Assembly (NCBI GenBank): GCA_949592205.1
Contig: CATIUR010000006.1
Location: 65,158,001 to 65,222,000, forward strand
Length of the DNA: 64,000 nucleotides
Direction of reading: 5' to 3'
Origin: Helichrysum umbraculigerum
Lineage: Eukaryota > Streptophyta > Magnoliopsida > Asterales > Asteraceae
Within the stretch, counting starts at the first letter, position 1. Each line of letters starts with the position of its first letter. The notes below the pieces were generated by a model. It ran no database searches. It saw only the letters and a list, made by a program, of their open reading frames with translations, and was not told the DNA's origin. This document shows, piece by piece, positions 36,071 to 45,302 of the stretch. Made by a program: the position numbers and the translations under genes.

Positions 36071-36355
36071 TTAACCATTGCAACATAGCCTAGTGGTTGA
36101 CGTCCTGTTATTCTCACAAAAGGTCTCAGGTTCGAACCTCACTAGAAGCATATCTTGGGGTGGCCAGGGAAATGGTCGAAAACGGTCACGGGATAACCCG
36201 GTTAGGCCGTTCTGTTATTCTCACAAGATGTCTCAGGTTCGAACCTCACTAGAAGCATATCTTGGGGTGGCCACGGAAATGGTCGGAAACGGTCACGGGA
36301 TAACCCGGTTAGACCGCATACATCTGAGTAAAAATGCTCGCCCTCTCCTCCGTTT
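36071..36355 (+). mobile_element. SINE with internal tandem duplication
   Basis: tRNA-like head (TAGCCTAGTGGTTGACGTC, box B GGTTCGAACCTC) and body. After AACCCGGTTAGGCCG the sequence jumps back to CTGTTATTCTCACAA of the head and repeats box B and the body. Flanked by a 14-bp target duplication ATACTTGAAATCTA (36057-36070 and 36356-36369). Confidence 0.9.
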
Positions 36356-36707
36356 ATACTTGAAATCTAGCAAAATTTACTGGATTTAAGACATGTTTGA
36401 TGAATATCAATTTTACCCTTATATTTAAGGTATGTTTGACTGAAAATATGTATGAAATAAATGAATGAGAGTAATAAATGATGGTAAATTGAAGAGTTTA
36501 ATGATTTTTTATAGTTATTTCTTGTAAGTGGACAATATTTTTGAAACAAACAAAAATAGTAATTAACAATAAAAATGGGATACAAAGTTTGACAAAAGTA
36601 TCTGATAGCTATAGCTATTAGACACATATCCAAAATATATAGAATGTAATTTTGCAAGAGTCTTAGAACCATTTATTGCAACCACCTTCTCAACTTCGAG
36701 ACTTAAA

Positions 36708-36752
36708 TGCAAATTTAATGCAATCTTTTTATCTTTTTAATTTAATATAAAT
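36708..36752 (+). promoter_or_regulatory. Core promoter of cysteine-rich peptide gene 4
   Basis: TGCAAATTTAATGCA (36708-36722) and TATAAAT (36746-36752). The MITE at 36777-37142 now separates this TATA box from the start codon by about 420 bp. Confidence 0.6.
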
Positions 36753-36776
36753 GTCACCATTAATAATCATAAAAAT

Positions 36777-37142
36777 TAAAGGTGACAAAATAAATGGGTC
36801 GGGTCGGGTCACGAATCTAGATGGGTTTGGGTCTAGATGGGTCATTTAGAATGATGAGTCTAAACGGGTCCGGGTCAAATGGGTCTCGGGTCATCGGGTT
36901 CACCAAATTTTTTTTTTTATTTGAGTGAAAAATGAAAAAAATGAAATGAGGTGAAAAAAAAAAAATTACCCGCTAGACCCGTCTAAACCCGTTGGTTAAT
37001 TGTTACATAATTAGAGGTTATATTGAAAAACCCATTTAGACCCATCCAAAAAATGGGGAGGAGACCCAACAAACCCTCCCCCTCCTAAAAATTAACCAAA
37101 TTGACCAAAAATTAACCAATGGGTCTAAAATTGCCACCTCTA
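36777..37142. mobile_element. hAT-type MITE in the 5' leader of peptide gene 4
   Basis: Termini TAAAGGTGACAA and TTGCCACCTCTA, with perfect 8-bp direct repeats ATAAAAAT outside (36769-36776 and 37143-37150), as for hAT elements. The interior is rich in GGGTCGGGTC/AGACCC words. Confidence 0.9.
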
Positions 37143-37169
37143 ATAAAAATTATAGTCGTATATCATACG

Positions 37170-37630
37170 ATGAAAATGTCAATCAACAATAAATTGATGC
37201 ATTTGCTATTTGTTCATAGTCTTCTAGTCTTATGTAAGTGACTAAATTCAATTCTCGGATGATTTGATCCAATCAATTAAATTAAACACATAGTCTTCCA
37301 ACTTTATATCTAAACTTTATACCCCAATATTATTATTTCACATTATCTTTTACACGTCTTGCAAAATCGTTATATTACATTTATTATTAATATGTGTTTT
37401 TTAATGCAGGTATTAGTGGAAATAATCATGAGGATGGAAAAATGGTTAATGTTGATACCTTAATCGCATCAACCTCTATTGAGAGTTCACATCCACTTAA
37501 ACACTATAAATGCGTACCAAGTGATCCATCGTTTTGTGATAAAGACGTAAAAGAATGTTTTTGTTGTTATACACCAACATACAGACTTTGTGGCAATTTA
37601 TCGATGTGTAAATGGGCGTGCGGCGACTGA
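37170..37630 (+). CDS. Secreted cysteine-rich peptide 4 (B-type)
   Basis: Exons 37170-37233 and 37410-37630, 94 residues. Signal peptide MKMSINNKLMHLLFVHSLL. Mature part with the spacer GNNHEDGKMVNVDTLIAS, then cysteines C-x7-C-x6-C-x-C-C-x7-C-x5-C-x3-C and a short C-terminal GD. A typical member of the local family. A hAT MITE of 366 bp lies between its TATA box and start codon, so either the leader is long or transcription starts elsewhere. Confidence 0.78.
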
Positions 37631-37874
37631 ATAATATTTTAATAGTTGGTTTGGTATATGTGTAATATACTTTTAGATAACCAGTTATTAAAGTCAAATT
37701 TAAAAAGTATACATAATTGAAAAAACAAATAATGTTGATCTTGTGACAATTATCGCATAACGCATATACATCACATATATAAGTGAATTAGATGATGAAG
37801 ATTTGAATGTACATCGCATATTTTACAATATCCTTTTTGTCTTCACTATATTGTCACACACACGTGTGCACACA

Positions 37875-37877
<3 letters not shown>

Positions 37878-37931
<54 letters not shown>
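37878..37931. repeat. (TA)n microsatellite, left flank of TIR element
   Basis: About 27 TA units immediately left of the element at 37932. Confidence 0.95.
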
Positions 37932-37933
<2 letters not shown>

Positions 37934-39198
37934 GAGAGATCCTTAGGGAAGTAAAATAATTAGGGAAGGAGGGAAGTGATTCTCAGCCACACATTCTGGT
38001 CAACTCAAAAGTCAACGCGGTGACATTTTTGTAAATAACTTGAAATCACCTCCCAGCACGTTAACATGCATTTCAAAAGCATGTTAATCAAAAACAACTA
38101 AAAACGTGATTTTCATCTTAAATTCATCAAATTAAAGCTTGAAACTTGCAAAAATAAATTTAAAAACACTAATATACAACTCGTTGAGCAAGATTGATTA
38201 ACAATTGTTAGATTCAATAAAAAAAATGTTAGAAAATAGATCTCATGAAGAAAAATGTATAAACCCATAAAAAAATCACAAATTCATTCAATTGAGTACA
38301 AAATTGAGATGTATATAAAGCAAAATTCAAATATATCGATCATATACATCAATAATCAAACAAACTTGTAGTTATTTTACGTTTTACACAAAAAAAATCT
38401 CAAATCAAAATTTTCAAAAAGTTAACACTCATTTGAAATGCATGTTATAAAAAATTACAATTTAAATATTCATTTATGATGAATATTTTAGCTTATATAT
38501 GTTATTAGTGTATAATAACTCATATTCATCATAAATGCATGTTAACATCTCATTGAGTTTTTAACATTCATTTATGACGAATATTAAGTTATATCATGCT
38601 GATGAACATTATAACATTCATTTATAATGCATATTAACTCATATATATTGTAATACATTGATGAATGTTATGTTATAACGTTCAACGATGTATAATAACT
38701 TATATAAGGTAATATTCAACAAATATGAATGTTTAAGAATCTTACTTGTAATTTTGATTAACATGCATTGCAAATGTATGTTAACGTTCTGGATATTTTC
38801 AAAAACTGTGAAATTTGATGGTTAATGACAACCATAATTCGATTAATTACATGTTATAAGTTTTGTATGATGAAATTCGTTTAATTTTATTGTTTTCATT
38901 GGCAAAATAAAATTTTATATAAAAACCGAAAAGTTATACTCAAAATTCAAAATTTTTGATGATTTCAAATCATGACGAATTGAAGATATGTATGAATGTG
39001 TTTGATGGATTGAAAAGTTTATAATGTTTTTGATTGATGAATCATTGAATTTGATGCTTTAATTTTGGATTTTAGACTAAATTTGATTAAATGGGTATTG
39101 TATATGTATTATTTATTGTATGAAAAGGGTGGGAGAAAATTAGTGGCTGGGATTTGCTTCCCTCCTTCCCTCAAACTTGATGTTTCCCTCTTGATCCT

Positions 39199-39203
<5 letters not shown>
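37932..39203. mobile_element. TIR element embedded in (TA)n, 1.27 kb
   Basis: Left end GGGAGAGATCCTTAGGGAAG; right end, inverted, GGGTAAGGATCAAGAGGGAA. Similarity continues about 70 bp inward (AGGGAAGGAGGGAAG, then CAGCCAC). Both sides are pure (TA)n, hiding any target duplication. The interior is non-coding, with many ATTCATTTATGATGAATATT-like palindromic words. MULE-like by its termini; inference. Confidence 0.7.

Positions 39204-39254
<51 letters not shown>
39204..39254. repeat. (TA)n microsatellite, right flank of TIR element
   Basis: About 25 TA units. Reading frames through it (39065-39477) are artefacts. Confidence 0.95.
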
Positions 39255-39259
<5 letters not shown>

Positions 39260-39290
39260 ACTGAATATTCACCACATATATGCATCTTAA

Positions 39291-39564
39291 GATCATTCCC
39301 GACAGTGACAGAAACTGCTTTTTCCAAAATTGACTGAAACTGACGGACCCCTGCCATCAGTGACTCCGTCACTTTAAATTTCGGGCCCACATTTAACAAC
39401 TTACCTTTAGTTATATAAACACAAAAAGAAAAGAAAAGAAAAAAACCGACGCAACGTTGGATATGTGACGAAATCAAGCGACGGACTCCTCACATTAACG
39501 TCGGTTAAGTGACGATCGTCACTTGAAAAGTGACAGAGGAACCGACTCTCCGCTGGGAGAGCTC
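39291..39564. mobile_element. PIF/Harbinger-like MITE
   Basis: GATCATTCCCGACAG and inverted GAGCTCTCCCAGCGG ends, TAA on both sides (39288-39290, 39565-39567). The interior matches 24314-24633 in several blocks (CTCCGTCACTTTAA). Confidence 0.75.
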
Positions 39565-39904
39565 TAATAACACTATTAATGTGAAGGAATGACTAAATTA
39601 TTTTGCTTCATAATGCAAAGTCAATCTTGTGTCTAAAATTCAATATACATCTTATTAAAAGTTGACACTTTATTATTTCTTTTGTTTTCCAAAACACATC
39701 TTAAGCCTCAAAAATGACTTATCTTTAATATATGTTATTATCTAAGCAAAAGTAACATTTTTAGTAAGTACATGCACTTGGCTTATTAAATATGTTAAAA
39801 CATACGATTACAAATATATAAACCGAAGCTTATAAAATGTTACTATGTTAAAATAGATTGTTTATAAAAATATATCAAATTTAAAATAACGTTTATTATA
39901 AATT

Positions 39905-41708
39905 GATTCAGGATCAGAGGAGAACAATTGTTAAAGAGGGCAAGGAGGGCAAGGGCATCTGGACCATCCATTTCCTTCATCAATGGTCCATATCAAGCCA
40001 AGTCACGCGGGGTTTTTTTTGCAAATACTTTTTTGGGCGGAGGGGCTGTTTTGCAAATATTTTGGGCGGAGGTACTAAATTGCAATTTTTGTGTAACTTA
40101 GATGGATGGGTCAGATTTTTGGGCACCATCATTTTCTCACTTTTCACAAAAAGCACAAACACAAACTCTCTCTTTTTCTCTCTACAAAACATACAACTAC
40201 AAACCACAACCACCACCTTCTACCACCACCTTAATCATTTACCACCACCACTCCACCGCAACCAACGTCACCACCGTCGCTGCACCACCGCAACCACCTC
40301 CACCACCGTGGATGCACCGCCGCCACTGTCGCTACACCGCAACAACCACCGTCGCTCCACCGCCACCACCACCGACTTCGTAATCGGAGAAAATATGCGG
40401 ACAAACGATGGCATATTTTATGGCGGAGAGTTTGAGGTGCGAACCACCACCGTTGGTGAACCGGCATCCACCGGACGTAACCAACCGTGATGTTTCTCCA
40501 CTTCTTCCGCCGCTCCACGCCACCACCGCCACTATCGCTTTCGTCATCATCTTCACAACACCACTACTTTGTAAACTTTTTTGATTTAAGATGAAATAGA
40601 CCTTTGAAATTTGTAGATCAGAGCTGTAAAAAGTAGATCTAAAAAGTAGATCTACTTTTTAGATCTAGATCTACTTTTTAGATTTTAAAAAAAAAAACGA
40701 CTGCATCTTGCATTTTTCTGCTGTATCTTAACTGCATCTTCCGTTCAATTTATGTATATTTGTAGTACTACCTATTTAGATCCGGATTTACTTTTTAGAT
40801 CTGAAAAAAATTGACTTCATCGTTCATTTTTTCTGCTGCATCTTGCAAACTGCATCTTACGTTCATTTAATATATATTTAGTAGTACTTATTTACTTTAT
40901 CTTGTGAAATTGTTAATATTTTTTTTACTGCATCTTGTATATTGTTACTTCATGTTATGTTGTTTTTAGATCTTAAAAAATCGACTGCATCTTGCGTTTT
41001 CTACTGCATCTTGCGTTACTGCATCTTGCGTTACTGCATCTTACGTTCAATTAGTGTATATTTGTAGTAGTACTTATTTACTGTATCTTGTGAAATTGCT
41101 AATATTTTTTTACTGCATCTTGTATATCGTTACTTCATTTTATGTTGTTTTTAGATCTGAAAAAATCGATTGCATCTTGCGTTTTCTACTGTATCTTGCG
41201 TTACTGCATCTTACGTTCAATTAGTGTATATTTGTAGTAGTACTTATTTAATATATATATATATATATATAAGTAGTTTTTTACTGCATCTTATGTTGTT
41301 TTTTTAGCTTTTTATGTGTTGAAATAAAAAAACTACTTATACTTATTTACTGCATCTTATGTAAATCTTTGATTTTATTCTTGAATCTAAAAAATTAATA
41401 TTACATGTTTCACTGCATCTTGTATATTTTGTTATTGCATCGTTTTTAACTTTTTATGTATTGAAATAAAAAAACTAGTTATATTTATTTTTACTGCATC
41501 TTGTATATTTTTACCGCATCTTATATTTTTAAACATTTTTTACATAATCTTTAATATTAAAGGTTTTTTGATTGAATTTTTTTTTTTTTACATTTTTTAA
41601 TAATTTTCGGGCAGTTTTTTAGGTCAGATCCAAAACTTTGTTATAATTACAAAATAGTCCCTGCCCTCCCTTCCCCCTACCCCTTTTGTTCTCCTCTGAA
41701 CTGTACCC
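39905..41708. mobile_element. MULE with GC-rich insert (Pack-MULE candidate)
   Basis: Ends GATTCAGGATCAGAGGAGAAC (first 20 bases aligned) and inverted GGGTACAGTTCAGAGGAGAA. Perfect 9-bp direct repeats TTATAAATT lie outside (39896-39904 and 41709-41717). The interior has two parts. 40090-40560 is CACCAC/CCGCCA-rich and looks like the 5' end of an ordinary plant gene (CT-rich leader followed by a His/Pro/Thr-coding stretch; longest frame 39903-40490). 40690-41520 is a degenerate tandem array. No transposase is present. Whether a gene fragment was really captured needs a database match. Confidence 0.75.
40690..41520. repeat. Degenerate tandem array of ACTGCATCTTG units
   Basis: About twenty copies of CTGCATCTT and close variants, partly arranged in longer repeats that also contain TTTGTAGTAGTACTTATTTA. 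They lie inside the MULE at 39905-41708. Confidence 0.8.
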
Positions 41709-41978
41709 TTATAAATTAGTCTAACATCAAATTATAAAATGATGTGTAAAATGGTGATTTAGGTACATTGTAAACACTATAAGCTATGATTTCGTATTTT
41801 TCATGAACAAATTGTCTACCGTTGACACATTTCAAATTATTTAAATATTTAAGAATCTATATAAAATTAAAAGACAAAAGTTTATAAAATAATATCAACT
41901 TGAACTTCATAGAGAAGAGTCTATATACTCAAACCACTAAGCTCGATCATCATTTTGACAATGATGATAAAAATAGAA

Positions 41979-43081
41979 GACAAAATTACACGGATCGTCC
42001 ATGTGGTTTGCTCCAAATAACACTCCCCATCCGTGTGCTTTTTTTTTTTTTTTTTATGTAGATCATCCCTATAGTTGCATTTTGTTGCGTAGATAGTCCC
42101 TATGTCTAACGAGCGTTAATTTAATCCGTTAAAGAATCTTGAATGTAACATTTTTAATGGCAGATGCTATTTGTATATTTTTTAATTTTGAAAATTTAAA
42201 TTTATATTATATTCTTTTCTAATTGAATTAAATAATTTAACTTTTTACTAAACTTTTCAATTCAATTTAACTATTTTTATAGAAAATTTAATTTAAAATA
42301 TTTTTTGTTTGACAATAAAAATGATCAACTTAATCATTCTAGTTTGTGCAAATGATTTCATCTACACTAATTCACCAAGATATTATTGAAATCTTCAAAC
42401 AATCACTACCAATAATTATCACATTTGATCACAATTATTTTCGCCGACAAATACAGATGAATTAACCGTTTCCTAAATTTATCAAATCTAAAAATTACAA
42501 AACAAAATTGAATTTTTTTGATAAAGTTATCTCAAACTTTGAAAAAACAAAACCTAGATTAAACAATAACTTGTATATATGAACCTTGAGGTTGTGGCTT
42601 CAAGTCGTGAGGTAGACTATTGTGTAAATATTAATGGAAAATGTATTTATTCTTGATATGTGTGTTTGAGTACTTGTTTTTCTTAAAAAAAGATACTGAA
42701 AAGTGAAAACGAACACAAGCTATGTGAAATCGAAACTAGAATAAACAAGTTGATCATTTCAATTGTCACAAAAAACAAATATTAAAAAAATTAATTAGAA
42801 TAGTTAAATTAAATTGAAAAGTTTATTAAAAACAACTTGCTTAATTTCAACTATAAAAGTCATTAAATTATTTTCATGTTTAAAAAATAAAAATTACACG
42901 AATAGCATCTGCCATTAAAATTGTTACATTCAAGGTCTTTTAACGGATTAAACTAACGCTCGTTAGACATAGGGACTATCTACGCAACAAATTACAACTA
43001 CAGGGATGATCTACGTAAAAAAAGCACATGGACAGGGAGTATTATTTGGAGCAAACCACAGGGACGATTCATAATTTTGTC
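41979..43081. mobile_element. MULE with ~190-bp terminal inverted repeats
   Basis: Arms from GACAAAATTA through GTGGTTTGCTCCAAATAA, GATAGTCCCTATGTCTAACG and AATGGCAGATGCTATT are mirrored at the right end. Perfect 9-bp direct repeats AAAATAGAA flank it (41970-41978 and 43082-43090). The interior is AT-rich and contains a SINE-like piece near 42575-42690. No transposase. Confidence 0.9.
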
Positions 43082-43679
43082 AAAATAGAATGTAATCTTT
43101 TAAGAGTCTTAGACCATTTAAGTAAAGGTACTATTTTCTAAAAATTAATATTTGGATAACGTAAGCAAAAAAATGTCAGCTCACAAATTCAATTCTCAAA
43201 TATATGAATATGTTGGTTATAAGATCGAACAAGTATGTCAAGTTCCAACTCTATATTCAAATCAAACATCACAATGGCAAACGTAGGGAGAAGAAAAATA
43301 CCTAATAAATCTTGTGTCTTCTCATCGTGGTATTCTAATGACCAATATTATGGATGGTTGGATCATTAAGGTTGATCCTCCATCTAATGACCCACCCTCT
43401 TTCAAGGTTTTTCTTATATATATTAATATTATATAAATATATAAATTATATATTAAGATAGAAGATTTAATTGACAATCGCAATGTAATAAAATACGCAT
43501 CAATATAACTAGGATCAAATAGAATATAGTTATTTGAAAATATTGGATCATTTATTGCAATATTTCATATTTTAGTCATAAAATTTCAATCCACTTCTAA
43601 AACTTGGACAGTTAAATGGAATTTATGGCAATTTCTTTACTATATATGTCCCATCACTAATCTTAAAGTAATCTTTTAG

Positions 43680-44180
43680 ATGAAGATGTCGATAATAGCA
43701 TGCTACATTTGGTATTTGTACTTAGTCTTCCGGTCTTACGTGAGTTACTATATCAATTCTACTTATAATGTTTCATTAAATCATTTAAGGAGTAAAAGGG
43801 TAAACCGACCCTCTAACGCCCTCTACCAATCGGTCTCACGGTCAACATGGGAGAGGTAAATTGCGTAATTCGCGGTTTGAGGAACATTGGGACGACGAGG
43901 TTTGAACTCGTGACATCTGCCTTTATGTTGCATGTCCTCCACTATTAGACTACCATCGTTGAGACTTAAATTATCTGTTTATATCTTTAGTTTTCATATT
44001 ATATTTAAACTTTGTATGCTAACATTACCATTTACATTATCTTTGTCGAGTTAACGGTGTTTCTAATTCGATCACAAGTCTTTCAAGATCGTTCTATTTC
44101 ATGTAACGTGTTCAGGTATTGATCAATATAAGTACGACCAAAACATATGCTAATAGCATAACGAATATCAAATTCTATTG
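43680..44180 (+). pseudogene. Cysteine-rich peptide gene 5 (A-type), broken
   Basis: The exon 1 remnant at 43680-43739 starts like gene 1 (ATGAAGATGTCGATA) but has lost bases, shifting the frame out of the signal peptide. A SINE (43791-43975) sits in the intron. The exon 2 remnant from 44116 keeps GTATTGATCAATATAAG, hits a stop at TGCTAA, and homology ends near 44180 before the cysteine domain. It lies about 400 bp upstream of intact gene 6, giving the pair order A then B seen for genes 1-2 and 3-4. Confidence 0.8.
43791..43975 (-). mobile_element. tRNA-derived SINE in pseudogene intron
   Basis: Minus strand: box A-like TGGTAGTCTAATAGTGG, box B-like GAGTTCAAACCTCG, then a body with GGTTTACCC near its end. 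A different SINE family from 32680 and 36071. Confidence 0.65.
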
Positions 44181-44360
44181 TATGTATCTAACTTTCAAAT
44201 ATTTATATTGTATTAATTTATTGAACGTTATTTGTGATGATGTGTTAAGTTATATGGATGACACATGACAAATTTTAGGAATGACACAACATCAAAATTG
44301 CCGTTCAATAAATACGTATAGAAATCTGGAAGTTAGATAGATAAAATAGAAGTATATAAA
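44181..44360. repeat. Inverted-repeat insertion after the pseudogene
   Basis: TCTAACTTTCAAATATTTAT near the left and ATAAATACGTATAGAAATCT/GAAGTTAGA near the right pair imperfectly. It probably is the MITE that removed the rest of exon 2. No clear target duplication. Confidence 0.4.
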
Positions 44361-44495
44361 AAAAAAAAAAAAAATCCTATTGCAAAATAAATATACCTAC
44401 TTACTTCTCTATCATAATCCTCTAAATATAGAATGTAATATGGTAAGAGTTTTCAACCATTCATTGCAACCACTTTCAAAACTAGGACACTTGAA

Positions 44496-44535
44496 TGCAA
44501 ATTTATTGCAATCTTTTTACCATTCTAGTATAAAT
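44496..44535 (+). promoter_or_regulatory. Core promoter of cysteine-rich peptide gene 6
   Basis: TGCAAATTTATTGCA at 44496-44510 and TATAAAT at 44529-44535, about 50 bp before the start codon, nearly the same as for gene 2. Confidence 0.65.
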
Positions 44536-44584
44536 ATCACCATCAAAGATCATAAAAATAATACTCGTATATCATTTGAAGAAG

Positions 44585-44710
44585 ATGTCGATCAATAATA
44601 ACTTGCTACATTTGCTCTTTGTTCTTAGTCTTATGGTCTTATGTGAGTCACTAATTCAATCTCATATTGTTTGATCCAATCAATTGTATTAAACGAGTAG
44701 TACGTTTTTC

Positions 44711-44758
<48 letters not shown>

Positions 44759-45140
44759 CTTTATACTTCAATATTATCATTTCACATTATCCTTCATCAA
44801 GTAAAAGTTGTCTCTAGACTCTCTGGAGTCTTATATTTTACTAGTCTTGCAAGATCGTTATATCACATCTAACTAATATGTGTTTATAATAATTGTAGGT
44901 ATCGATGGAAATAATAACGGCGATGATCAAATGGCTTCTAGGATACCGAAGACGGAATTTGATAAATTAGTCGTATCAACCCCTATTGAGAGTTTAAACC
45001 CATTCGATCATCGCCCTATGAATGAGTGTGTACCAAGTGATTTAAAGTTTTGTGGTAAAAAGGCAACAGTATGTTTTTGTTGTTATAAACCAAAAGCAAG
45101 AGTTTGTGGTCCTTTATGGGCGTGTAAATATTTTTGTTAA
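44585..45140 (+). CDS. Secreted cysteine-rich peptide 6
   Basis: Exons 44585-44642 and 44899-45140, 99 residues. Signal peptide MSINNNLLHLLFVLSLMVL. Mature part: acidic spacer (GNNNGDDQM), IPKTEFDKLVVSTPIES, then cysteines C-x7-C-x6-C-x-C-C-x7-C-x5-C-x3-C ending ...KYFC. The spacer is A-like (PKTEFD) while the cysteine spacing and promoter are B-like, so it is intermediate or a conversion product. The intron holds a (TA)n tract at 44717-44757. Extracellular signalling or defence are both possible; not determinable here. Confidence 0.8.
44717..44757. repeat. (TA)n microsatellite in intron of peptide gene 6
   Basis: About 20 AT units within the intron, absent from the introns of the sister genes. 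Confidence 0.95.
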
Positions 45141-45273
45141 AATAAATATTGCAAATAGTTGGTTTGGTTTGGTTTTATTGTGTAACGCCTATTAATACAA
45201 ATTTTAGTCATGTTGATCATACTTCAAAGTTCTCAAAAATCCAATAAACTCAAATCAATAACTAAATAACTAA

Positions 45274-45302
45274 CTAGATTATATCCCGCAAAATTTGCGG
45301 GC
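45274..45302 (-). mobile_element. Helitron-like 3' terminus
   Basis: Minus strand: hairpin CCCGCAAATTTTGCGGG, then ATATAAT and CTAG. The body would extend right. Confidence 0.55.

Noticed and set aside
39065..39477. Open frames with IYIYIY runs (also 47988-48206, 54163-54354, 54899-55150)
   Set aside because: Translations of (TA)n microsatellites.
40102..40556. His/Pro/Thr- or Trp/Gly-rich frames on both strands
   Set aside because: Overlapping products of one CACCAC-rich segment; at most a captured gene fragment, so not listed as genes.
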